From: M30B80 sp965656935
Lineage (GTDB): Bacteria > Pseudomonadota > Alphaproteobacteria > Rhodobacterales > Rhodobacteraceae
DNA length: 64,000 nucleotides
Reading direction: 5' to 3'
NCBI GenBank assembly: GCA_965656935.1
Contig: CBFHMG010000001.1
Span: 248,001-312,000 of the forward strand
A program made the translations under genes and the position numbers. Positions 8,254-16,059 of the stretch are shown here, piece after piece. The notes under the pieces were generated by a model, which was not told the origin of the DNA, made no database searches, and worked only from the letters and a program-made list of their open reading frames with translations. Position 1 is the first letter of the stretch, and each line of letters opens with the position of its first letter.

Positions 8254-11157
8254 ATGTGCGCCGAGACCCCCGACTATAAAGACACCCTCAATCTGCCCCG
8301 CACCGAATTTCCAATGCGGGCTGGCCTGCCCAAGCGCGAACCTGAATGGCTGGCGCGTTGGGAGAAAATCGGCATTTATGACCGCCTGCGCGACAAGGCC
8401 GAAACCCGCCCGCCTTTCGTGCTGCATGACGGCCCGCCCTATGCCAATGGCCATCTCCATATCGGCCATGCGCTGAACAAGACGCTCAAGGATATGGTTG
8501 TGCGCAGCCAGCAGATGATGGGCCATGAGGCGCGCTATATCCCAGGCTGGGATTGCCACGGCCTTCCCATCGAGTGGAAGATCGAAGAGCAATACCGCGC
8601 CAAGGGCAAGAATAAGGACGAGATCGATGTGGTCGATTTCCGTCAGGAATGCCGCCGCTTTGCCGAAGGTTGGATTGACATCCAGCGCGAGGAATTCAAG
8701 CGGCTCGGCATCACTGGCAATTGGGAGCAACCCTATCTGACGATGGATTTCCATGCCGAACGGGTGATCGCCGAGGAATTCATGAAATTCCTGATGACGG
8801 GCACGCTCTATCAGGGCTCCAAACCTGTGATGTGGTCTCCTGTCGAGAAAACCGCTTTGGCCGAGGCGGAGGTCGAATATCACGACCGCCAGACCGACGC
8901 GATCTGGGTGCCTTTCGCGATCACCAAGGGCGCGCCTGCCGATATGGAGGGGGGCAAGGTTGTCATCTGGACGACAACCCCTTGGACCATCCCGCAAAAC
9001 CGCGCGATCTGTTTTGGCCCCGAAATCAGCTATGGTCTCTATGAGGTCACAGGCCGCCCCGAGGAATGTTGGGTGCGGATCGGGGATCGCTATCTTTTGG
9101 CCGATGCCTTGGCCGAGGATGCGCTTGGTGCCATGCGGCTTGAGCCCTCAATGCATCGCCGTCTGCGTGATGTCACGCCCGAGGAACTGGCAGGGCTTAC
9201 CTGTGCGCATCCTCTCAGCGGTGCCGAGGGCGCGAATGGCGAATGGGATTATGCCGTGCCTCTTTTCGCGGGTGATCATGTCACGGCCGATGCGGGTACG
9301 GGCTTTGTCCATACCGCCCCCAGCCATGGGGATGACGACTTCCAGATCGGTGTGAAACACGGGCTGGAGATGACCTATAACATACTCGACAACAGTGCCT
9401 ATCGTGATGATTTGCCATTCTTCGCGGGCGAGCAGATCATCCGTGACAATGGCAAGCCGGGCAATGCGAATAAAGTCGTGATCGAAAAGCTGGTCGGTGA
9501 AAAAGGCCTGCTTGCGCGGCGTCGCATCACCATCTCGGATGCGCATAGCTGGCGCTCCAAGGCCCCTGTGATCCGTTTGAACCGCCCGCAATGGTTTGCC
9601 TCCATCGACCGCGCGGTGGGTGACGGGCAGGACACGCATGGCACAACGATCCGCGAACGCGCGCTGACCTCCATCGACACTTTGGTGGAATGGACACCGC
9701 AAACAGGCCGCAACCGTCTTCATTCCATGATCGAGGCGCGGCCCGATTGGGTGCTGAGCCGCCAACGCGCTTGGGGTGTACCGCTGACCTGTTTCGTCAA
9801 GAAAGATGCGCAGCGCTCGGATGAGGATTACCTCTTGCGTGATCCCGCCGTGAATGCCCGCATTCTCGAAGCCTTTGAGGCTGAGGGAGCCGATGCGTGG
9901 TATAAGGCAGGGGCCAAGGCGCGTTTCCTTGGTAATGAGTATGACCCCGAGGCCTATGAGCAGGTCTTTGACATTCTCGATGTCTGGTTCGATTCAGGCT
10001 CCACCCATGCTTTCGTGCTGCGCGACCGCGAAGACGGCTCGGAAGACGGGATCGCCGATCTCTATCTTGAGGGCACAGACCAGCATCGCGGCTGGTTCCA
10101 TTCCTCGATGTTGCAGGCCTGCGGCACGATTGGCCGCGCGCCCTATCGGGGTGTGCTGACCCATGGGTTCACGCTGGATGAAAAGGGCATGAAGATGTCC
10201 AAATCGCTCGGCAATACAATCGCCCCGCAACAGGTGATCGACCAATATGGCGCGGATATTCTGCGGCTTTGGGTGGCGCAATCCGACTATACTTCTGACC
10301 TTCGGATCGGGCAGGAAATCCTCAAAGGGGTGGCTGACAGCTATCGCCGCCTGCGCAACACGATGCGCTTCATGTTGGGCAGCCTTGCTGATTTCACGGA
10401 ATCGGACCGGATGGACCCCGCCGATATGCCCGAGCTGGAGCGTTGGGTGCTGCACCGCCTGTCCGAATTGGACGAGACGGTCCGCAAGGGCTATGCCAAA
10501 TACGATTTCCAAGGCGTGTTTCAGGCTTTGTTCAATTTCGCCACCACCGATCTGTCGGCCTTCTATTTCGACATTCGCAAAGATGCGCTCTATTGCGATG
10601 GCGATACCGAGCGCCGCCGCGCCGCGCGGACCGTGCTGGATATCCTGTTCCACCGTCTGACCACTTGGTTGGCCCCGATCCTTGTCTTCACAATGGAAGA
10701 GGTCTGGCTGGAACGCTTTGAGGGCGACAACAGCTCTGTCCATCTGGTTGATTTCCCGCAAACCCCCGATGCTTGGCGCGATGCAGCCTTAGCCGAGAAA
10801 TGGAGCAAGATCCGCAGCGCCCGCCGCGTGGTGACGGCCGCCCTCGAGGTTCAGCGCCGTGATAAGGTCATCGGGGCCTCGCTTGAGGCTGCACCCGTGG
10901 TGCATGTGGCGGACAAAGCCGTTCTTGACGCGCTCACCTCCGTTGAGTTCGAGGATATCGCCATCACATCGGCCATCACTCTGACCGATACGCCTGCCAA
11001 TGACACGGGCTTCACTCTGCCCGAGATTGCAGATGTTGCGGTGGTCTTCGACATGGCCGAGGGGCAGAAATGCCAACGCTGCTGGAAAATCCTGCCTGAT
11101 GTCGGGCAGCACAGCCATGCAGGCGTCTGCGGGCGTTGCGACGGCGCGCTTGGCTAA
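8254..11157 (+). CDS. ileS: Isoleucyl-tRNA synthetase
   Basis: Class I aminoacyl-tRNA synthetase charging tRNA-Ile in the cytoplasm; 967 aa from ATG 8254 (MCAETPDYKDTLNLPRTEFPMRAG). TTG 8233 and ATG 8245 are in frame but give non-conserved additions. The HIGH motif (HIGH, residues 69-72) lies after HDGPPYANGHL. The CP1 editing domain includes WTTTPWTIPQNRAICFG and the GTGFVHTAPSHGDDDF block. The KMSKS motif is at about 10195-10209 (KMSKSLGNT). A C-terminal zinc-binding region has two Cys pairs (CQRCW and CGRC, 11070-11145). A strong terminator follows, so the gene looks monocistronic. No T-box is present upstream. Confidence 0.98.
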   Translation: MCAETPDYKDTLNLPRTEFPMRAGLPKREPEWLARWEKIGIYDRLRDKAETRPPFVLHDGPPYANGHLHIGHALNKTLKDMVVRSQQMMGHEARYIPGWDCHGLPIEWKIEEQYRAKGKNKDEIDVVDFRQECRRFAEGWIDIQREEFKRLGITGNWEQPYLTMDFHAERVIAEEFMKFLMTGTLYQGSKPVMWSPVEKTALAEAEVEYHDRQTDAIWVPFAITKGAPADMEGGKVVIWTTTPWTIPQNRAICFGPEISYGLYEVTGRPEECWVRIGDRYLLADALAEDALGAMRLEPSMHRRLRDVTPEELAGLTCAHPLSGAEGANGEWDYAVPLFAGDHVTADAGTGFVHTAPSHGDDDFQIGVKHGLEMTYNILDNSAYRDDLPFFAGEQIIRDNGKPGNANKVVIEKLVGEKGLLARRRITISDAHSWRSKAPVIRLNRPQWFASIDRAVGDGQDTHGTTIRERALTSIDTLVEWTPQTGRNRLHSMIEARPDWVLSRQRAWGVPLTCFVKKDAQRSDEDYLLRDPAVNARILEAFEAEGADAWYKAGAKARFLGNEYDPEAYEQVFDILDVWFDSGSTHAFVLRDREDGSEDGIADLYLEGTDQHRGWFHSSMLQACGTIGRAPYRGVLTHGFTLDEKGMKMSKSLGNTIAPQQVIDQYGADILRLWVAQSDYTSDLRIGQEILKGVADSYRRLRNTMRFMLGSLADFTESDRMDPADMPELERWVLHRLSELDETVRKGYAKYDFQGVFQALFNFATTDLSAFYFDIRKDALYCDGDTERRRAARTVLDILFHRLTTWLAPILVFTMEEVWLERFEGDNSSVHLVDFPQTPDAWRDAALAEKWSKIRSARRVVTAALEVQRRDKVIGASLEAAPVVHVADKAVLDALTSVEFEDIAITSAITLTDTPANDTGFTLPEIADVAVVFDMAEGQKCQRCWKILPDVGQHSHAGVCGRCDGALG

Positions 11158-11166
11158 AACCATTAC

Positions 11167-11204
11167 GGTCTGGCGGCCCCGTGATCGCCAGACCTTTCTT
11201 TGTT
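11167..11204 (+). terminator. Intrinsic terminator after ileS
   Basis: A 9-bp perfect stem GGTCTGGCG / CGCCAGACC with an extra wobble pair is followed by TTTCTTTGTTTT. It begins 10 bases after the ileS stop codon. Confidence 0.85.
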
Positions 11205-11255
11205 TTCAAAATACCTCGGGGTGAGGCGGCTTTGCCGCCGAGGGGCAGCGCCCCT
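11194..11255 (-). repeat. Dispersed intergenic repeat, copy E (minus orientation)
   Basis: On the minus strand this reads AGGGGCGCTGCCCCT, hairpin GGCGGC-AAA-GCCGCC, then CCCCGAGGTATTTTGAAAACAAAG. It matches copies A-D in order of parts, and follows directly on the ileS terminator. Confidence 0.7.
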
Positions 11256-11367
11256 TACCCCATTGCCTCTCTCACGCCTCTGCAAAAATGAACACAGACC
11301 TGTGCCTTGGGTTTGCCCGCCATTGCGTCTAGCCTGCAGGAAATCCGAAACGCAAAGGGATACCCCA

Positions 11368-12240
11368 ATGACCACAGCCAGCTACGCGCCCCCCAAAGTC
11401 TGGGTTTGGGACCAAGAAAGCGGCGGCAAGTTCGCCTCGATCAACCGCCCCATCGCAGGCCCAACCCATGACAAGGAGCTGCCGCGCGGCAAGCATCCTT
11501 TCCAGCTTCATTCCTTGGCCACGCCAAACGGGGTGAAAGTAACCGTGCTGTTCGAAGAGCTTCTCGCCGCAGGGCATAGCGGTGCGGAATATGATGCATG
11601 GCTCATCAATATCGGGGAAGGGCATCAATTCAGCTCGGGCTTTGTGGATGTGAACCCGAATTCGAAAATTCCCGCATTGATGGATTATTCGGGCGATACG
11701 CCAATTCGCCTTTTCGAGTCGGGCGCGATCCTTTTGCATCTGGCTGAAAAATTCGACGCCTTCCTCACTCATGAGGCCCGCGCCGAGATGTTGGGCTGGC
11801 TGTTCTGGCAAATGGGCTCTGCGCCTTATCTGGGCGGCGGATTTGGCCATTTCTACGCCTATGCGCCCGAGAAATTCCAATACCCGATTGACCGTTTCAC
11901 CATGGAGGCCAAGCGCCAGTTGGATGTGCTGGACCGTCATCTGGCCGAGAGAGACTGGATGGCAGGCGATACCTATACAATCGCGGATATCGCGATCTGG
12001 TCATGGTATGGGCAATTGGTTTTGGGCAGGCTCTATAATGCAGCCGAATTCCTTGATGTGGCCTCTTATAAGAATGTCATGAAATGGGCCGAAACAATCG
12101 ATGCCCGCCCTGCGGTGCTGCGTGGACGGATGGTGAACCGTGCCTTTGGTGAGCCTGAATTGCAGCTTCATGAACGTCATGATGCCTCGGATTTCGACAC
12201 CAAGACCCAAGATAAAATCGGAGAGAAAGCGCCCGAGTGA
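11368..12240 (+). CDS. yghU: YghU-type glutathione S-transferase family protein
   Basis: 290 aa, close to the 288 aa of E. coli YghU, a GSH-dependent disulfide-bond oxidoreductase of the nu-class GST family. The N-terminal extension (VWVWDQESGGKFASINRPIAGPTHDKELPRGKHPFQLHSLATPNGVKV) is characteristic. The thioredoxin-like domain has the cis-proline element NPNSKIPALMD and the glutathione-contact LFESGAILLHLAEKF. The helical C-terminal domain includes DRHLAERDWMAGDTYTIADIAIWSWYG, with the N-capping motif of GSTs. ATG 11368 is chosen because upstream codons lie in the repeat region. It overlaps ogt by four bases, implying translational coupling. Confidence 0.92.
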   Translation: MTTASYAPPKVWVWDQESGGKFASINRPIAGPTHDKELPRGKHPFQLHSLATPNGVKVTVLFEELLAAGHSGAEYDAWLINIGEGHQFSSGFVDVNPNSKIPALMDYSGDTPIRLFESGAILLHLAEKFDAFLTHEARAEMLGWLFWQMGSAPYLGGGFGHFYAYAPEKFQYPIDRFTMEAKRQLDVLDRHLAERDWMAGDTYTIADIAIWSWYGQLVLGRLYNAAEFLDVASYKNVMKWAETIDARPAVLRGRMVNRAFGEPELQLHERHDASDFDTKTQDKIGEKAPE

Positions 12241-12695
12241 CGCAACAGGCCACCCTTGCCAGCCCCTTGGGGGATCTAACGCTGACCGAGGAAGATGGTG
12301 CGGTGACCCAGCTGTCATGGGGCGGGCAAGCTGGCCCGCCCTGCACAGCCCTGCTCGAGCGCGCGGCGCGGCAATTGGAGGCCTATTTCGAGGGCCGTCT
12401 TACCCAGTTTGATCTACCGCTCAGGCCGGTTGGCTCGGCCTTCCAGCAGAGCTTTCTAACCGCGCTCTGCGCGATCCCTTTTGGCGGGACCGTGACCTAT
12501 GGCGATCTGTCCAAGACGCTTGGCCGCCCCGCACAAGCCATTGGTCAGGCTTGCGGTGCAAACCCCATTCCGATCATCATCCCATGCCACCGCGTGCTTG
12601 GGGGCTCCACCCTCGGCGGGTTCTCCGCGCCTGGCGGGGTCGAGACCAAAGTCTGGCTCTTGAAACATGAAGGGGCGGCGGGGTTGTTGATCTGA
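12237..12695 (+). CDS. ogt: Methylated-DNA--protein-cysteine methyltransferase
   Basis: Suicidal DNA repair protein that takes alkyl groups from O6-alkylguanine. 152 aa, without the Ada regulatory domain. The catalytic motif IPCHRV is present (PIIIPCHRVLGG, Cys at about residue 118), preceded by the helix-turn-helix region IPFGGTVTYGDLSKTLGRPAQAIGQACGANP (arginine-finger-like region is RPAQA). Start is GTG at 12237, overlapping the GST stop codon (GTGA), so translation is probably coupled. Convergent with ygfZ, which ends seven bases away. Confidence 0.95.
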   Translation: MTQQATLASPLGDLTLTEEDGAVTQLSWGGQAGPPCTALLERAARQLEAYFEGRLTQFDLPLRPVGSAFQQSFLTALCAIPFGGTVTYGDLSKTLGRPAQAIGQACGANPIPIIIPCHRVLGGSTLGGFSAPGGVETKVWLLKHEGAAGLLI

Positions 12696-12702
12696 CGCAG
12701 AA

Positions 12703-13467
12703 TTATGTGTCGGGCACCCATGTCACCTGCGCCTCACCTGCCTGCATCTCGCCGCTTGCGCGGTCAAAGCGGAGATAGGCGATGGCTTTGTCGCCCGCGC
12801 GGGTCAGTAATTTCCCCACTGAACGCTCGCCTGTAAAAATTTCCGTGCCGAAAGGCGCGTCTCCGGACAGGTCCACTGTGACAAGCCCTTTCCGAAGTTC
12901 GGTCTTGTGCTTCATCCGCGCGGTGACCTCTTGCCCGACATAACAGCCTTTGCGGTGATCCACACCGCCAAGCGCCTCAAACCCTGCTTCAAGGATGAAG
13001 GTCTCATTCGGGATCAGTTCCAACCCTGTCTCGGGGATGCAATGGGCAACGCGGATTGCGTCCCAATCGATGCTTGGGGCATTGCCCTCAAGCCCGTAGC
13101 CGCGCCAGCCAAGCGCGTGATGCCTCGGGTCGGCCCAAGCCCCTTGAGGCGGCAGCCCAAGCCCGCGCGTGACGCCAAGCCCGCTGTCTTCAATGCTCAC
13201 ATCCGCGCGCAGGCGGTACATCGCCAGCCGTTGCGCCAATGCAGGTGCAATCTCGGATTTCACATCCAGCAAGATGTCATCGCCGCGATTGAGCAGGAAA
13301 AAATCAGCCAGATATTTGCCTTGCGGCGTCAGGAGCGCCGAATAGACCAAGCCATCCTCGGGGGCTTGGATGTCACGGGTGACAAGCCCTTGAAGAAAGC
13401 CCGCATGATCCGCACCGCCGATCTTGAGAACCATCCGATCTTTTGTTGCTTCACCTTGCATCATCAT
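12703..13467 (-). CDS. ygfZ: Folate-dependent Fe-S cluster assembly/repair protein YgfZ
   Basis: Tetrahydrofolate-binding protein related to the T-protein of the glycine cleavage system, needed for maintenance of some iron-sulfur enzymes. 254 aa. The signature KGCYVGQEVTARMKHKTELRKGL, with the conserved cysteine, is at about residues 178-200, and the N-terminal GVLxxxG-type folding core appears as VLKIGGADHAGFLQGLVTRDI and YSALLTPQGKYLADFFL. Starts at the ATG cluster near 13459-13467 (MMMQGEA); the exact methionine is uncertain. Divergent from the class V aminotransferase, with a palindrome in the spacer. Confidence 0.93.
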   Translation of the reverse strand: MMMQGEATKDRMVLKIGGADHAGFLQGLVTRDIQAPEDGLVYSALLTPQGKYLADFFLLNRGDDILLDVKSEIAPALAQRLAMYRLRADVSIEDSGLGVTRGLGLPPQGAWADPRHHALGWRGYGLEGNAPSIDWDAIRVAHCIPETGLELIPNETFILEAGFEALGGVDHRKGCYVGQEVTARMKHKTELRKGLVTVDLSGDAPFGTEIFTGERSVGKLLTRAGDKAIAYLRFDRASGEMQAGEAQVTWVPDT

Positions 13468-13524
13468 GCCTCCTGATATCGCATGTCACAGGTAATCATG
13501 ACCTGCGCGCTGGCAAGACGTGAC

Positions 13525-13538
13525 GGCGCAATTGCGCC
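13525..13538. promoter_or_regulatory. Perfect 14-bp palindrome upstream of the class V aminotransferase
   Basis: GGCGCAATTGCGCC is a perfect inverted repeat in the divergent ygfZ/aminotransferase spacer, 53 bases before the aminotransferase start and flanked by GCAAGA on the left and TCTTGC on the right. Candidate operator; the cognate regulator is unknown. Confidence 0.35.
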
Positions 13539-13590
13539 TCTTGCATCTTGGGTTTACGCCTATTCCAAGTCGTCAGAAAGGAACATCTCC

Positions 13591-14844
13591 ATGAGCCTCG
13601 CAAATGGCCGCCATTATCTCGCGATCCCCGGACCATCGGTTATGCCCGATCGGGTCTTGCAGGCGATGCACCGCGCGGCGCCCAATATCTATACGGGTGA
13701 GCTGGTCGAGATGGTCCATGGGATCGTACCTGACCTGAAAGCGGTTGCGCGCACCACCACGGCGCAGGTCGCGATGTATATCGCCAATGGCCATGGCGCT
13801 TGGGAGGCCGCGATCTCTAATACCATGAGCCGTGGCGATACGATCCTTGTGCTTGGAACGGGCCGCTTCTGCCTTGGCTGGGGCGAGATGGCCGCGACCA
13901 TGGGCGTCAACTGCCAGATCATCGATTTCGGCACGCAATCCGATATCGATATGGCCCAAGTCGCCGAAGCGCTGGAGGCCGATAAATCACATCAGATCAA
14001 AGCGGTGCTTACCGTTCAGGTCGATACCTCGACAAGCGTGAAAAACGATATCGCGGCTTTGCGTAAAACCATGGATGCCGCCAATCATCCCGCCCTTTTA
14101 TTCTCGGATAATATCGCCTGTCTGGCCTGTGACGAGTTTCATATGGATGACTGGGGCGTGGATGTGATGGTCACAGGCAGCCAGAAAGGGCTGATGACCC
14201 CGCCCGGGATGGGCTTTGTCTATTTCTCGCCCAAGGCCGATGCCGCGCGCGAAAACGCCGATCTCGTAACCTCATATTGGGATTGGCGCCCGCGCGTGAA
14301 CCCCGATGAGTTCTACCGCTACTTCAATGGCACGGCTGCCACGCATCATCTCTATGGGCTTCGCACAGCACTAGATATGATTGTGCATGAAGAGGGGGTA
14401 GAAACTGTCTGGAAGCGCCATTCCGTTCTGGCGCAAGCGATCTGGAGTGCGCTTGAGGTTTGGGGGCAGGCGGGCCCCATCCGCCCCAATATCGCCGAGG
14501 CCGATAAACGCTCCTGCGCAGTGACAACAGTGGATTTCGGGACAGGAAACGGACAGCGCTTGCGCGATTGGATGATTGCCAATGCGGGCGTGACGCTTGG
14601 CATTCCGCTTGGGGGCATCAGGCCCGAGCCCGAGGCGGCGGCCGATTTTCTGCGCATTGGCCATATGGGTCATGTGAATGCCCATATGGTTCTAGGCGTG
14701 CTCGGCTCGCTTCAGGCGGGCATGGTGGCGTTGGATATCCCGCATGGACCAACAGGGCTGGAAGCCGCGGCCAAGGTCATTGCTGATGGCTCAAAGGCCT
14801 TTCTGGCGGGCAGCGTCCAAGGCAAGGGGCAGGGCTGCTGCTAG
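13591..14844 (+). CDS. Class V PLP-dependent aminotransferase (serine/alanine-glyoxylate type)
   Basis: 417 aa fold-type I aminotransferase. The likely start ATG 13591 (MSLANGRHYLAIPGPSVMP) has AGAAAGGA upstream; the frame is open for 36 codons before it. Family marks: IPGPSVMPDRVLQAM near the N terminus, ANGHGAWEAAISNTMSRGD, and the PLP lysine in TGSQKGLMTPPGMG (about residue 202). Closest families are serine--glyoxylate and alanine--glyoxylate aminotransferases; the serine cycle is not complete in this window, so the substrate is uncertain. The C terminus carries a Cys pair (GKGQGCC). Its 3' end overlaps the convergent aminotransferase gene by 54 bases. Confidence 0.85.
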   Translation: MSLANGRHYLAIPGPSVMPDRVLQAMHRAAPNIYTGELVEMVHGIVPDLKAVARTTTAQVAMYIANGHGAWEAAISNTMSRGDTILVLGTGRFCLGWGEMAATMGVNCQIIDFGTQSDIDMAQVAEALEADKSHQIKAVLTVQVDTSTSVKNDIAALRKTMDAANHPALLFSDNIACLACDEFHMDDWGVDVMVTGSQKGLMTPPGMGFVYFSPKADAARENADLVTSYWDWRPRVNPDEFYRYFNGTAATHHLYGLRTALDMIVHEEGVETVWKRHSVLAQAIWSALEVWGQAGPIRPNIAEADKRSCAVTTVDFGTGNGQRLRDWMIANAGVTLGIPLGGIRPEPEAAADFLRIGHMGHVNAHMVLGVLGSLQAGMVALDIPHGPTGLEAAAKVIADGSKAFLAGSVQGKGQGCC

Positions 14845-15906
14845 GGCCTCAAGCTCGGCCCCGCGCCCGCAAGAGACACGGATGCAGCGATCCTGTGGTG
14901 CCGTGAAGGGCATGCGCACAAACACCCCGCGCGCCACGAGCTCGTGCAGGACAGCGCGGGCGAAATCGCCATCGGCACCGCAATCAATTGTGACGAAATT
15001 GGTGGCGGAGGGCAGAGGGGTAAGCCCGTTTTCCTCAGCGATCCGAGCGATGCCTTCGCGCGCGGCTGCAATGCTTGCGACGGTTTTAGCGAGATAGCCT
15101 TGATCCTTGAGGGCGGCGAGGGCTGCGGCTTGTGACACGCGCCCCATGCCGAAATGGTTACGGATTTTGCCAAATGCTGTGATGAATTCCGCCTCGGCCA
15201 GTGCATAGCCCACCCGCATCCCCGCCAGACCATAGGCCTTTGAGAAGGTGCGGAAACGGATCACGCGGGGATGGGTGACATCCATCTCGGGGATGGCCTC
15301 AGGCGGGGCGGTATCGGCATAGGCCTCATCCAAGGCCAGCACGCAGCCCTCAGGAAGAGCGTCGATCATATTTTGGACGGTGGCGGCATCATGCCAACTG
15401 CCCATAGGGTTATCGGGATTGGCGAAATAGAGCAGCTTGGCATCGACCTCATGGGCCTTTGCGATCAAAGCCTCGGGGTCTTCATGATCGCCCTTATAGG
15501 GCACCCTATGCAGCGCCCCGCCAAAGCCCGCGACATGATAGTTGAATGTGGGATAGGCCCCGTCCGAGGTGACGACATGCGAGCCTTGGTCGATCAAGAG
15601 CCGCACCAGATAGCCCAAAAGCCCGTCTATCCCTTCGCCCACCACCACGTTTTCCATTCCCACCCCATGATGCAGGGCGAGAGCCATGCGCAACTCATGC
15701 AATTCTGGGTCGCCATACATCCAAGCCTCGGTCGCGGCTTCTTCCATAGCGGCAATGGCGCGAGGCGAGGGGCCAAACACGCTTTCATTGGCACCAAGGC
15801 GGGCGGCGAAAGCTGCGCCGCGGGCGCGTTCTTGTGTTTCAGGGCCGACGAAAGGGACCGTGGCGGGAAGGGTTTGGCTCAGCGGGGTAAAGCGTGGTTT
15901 TGTCAT
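14791..15906 (-). CDS. Histidinol-phosphate aminotransferase-like class I/II aminotransferase
   Basis: 371 aa PLP enzyme resembling HisC. Visible marks: LGANESVFGPSPRAIAAM (substrate side of the N-terminal arm), YFANPDNPMGSW (the NPxNPxG-type motif), LDEAYADTAP (Asp/Tyr pair binding the PLP pyridine and phenol), TFSKAYGLAGMRVGYAL with the PLP lysine, and CIRVSCGRGAELEAL near the C terminus with the carboxylate-binding arginine. It could act on histidinol phosphate or an aromatic amino acid; no his genes are nearby. Convergent overlap of 54 bases with the class V aminotransferase. Confidence 0.85.
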   Translation of the reverse strand: MTKPRFTPLSQTLPATVPFVGPETQERARGAAFAARLGANESVFGPSPRAIAAMEEAATEAWMYGDPELHELRMALALHHGVGMENVVVGEGIDGLLGYLVRLLIDQGSHVVTSDGAYPTFNYHVAGFGGALHRVPYKGDHEDPEALIAKAHEVDAKLLYFANPDNPMGSWHDAATVQNMIDALPEGCVLALDEAYADTAPPEAIPEMDVTHPRVIRFRTFSKAYGLAGMRVGYALAEAEFITAFGKIRNHFGMGRVSQAAALAALKDQGYLAKTVASIAAAREGIARIAEENGLTPLPSATNFVTIDCGADGDFARAVLHELVARGVFVRMPFTAPQDRCIRVSCGRGAELEALAAALPLALDAARQKGL

Positions 15907-15984
15907 GGGGAAGGATTGGAGTTTTTCGCAGCCACACGCAAGAGGGAGCTGCGGGGCAGGGGCATCGAGCCCCTTTCCCGCATT

Positions 15985-16017
15985 GCGCCCGAGGGCGCGC
16001 GTATTTGAAGAAAGATG
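15985..16017 (+). repeat. Dispersed intergenic repeat, copy D (short)
   Basis: GC palindrome GCGCCC-GA-GGGCGC followed by GTATTTGAAGAAAGATG; a shorter form of copies A, B, C and E, lying between the HisC-like gene and valS. Confidence 0.65.
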
Positions 16018-16046
16018 AAAAAACGGCCCCGCATTGAGGGACCGTT
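16016..16046 (-). terminator. Intrinsic terminator after valS (minus strand)
   Basis: On the minus strand AACGGTCCC pairs with GGGGCCGTT (one wobble) around a TCAATGC loop, followed by TTTTTTC. It begins 14 bases after the valS stop and runs into copy D of the repeat. Confidence 0.85.
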
Positions 16047-16059
16047 TGTTTGTTTCGGA

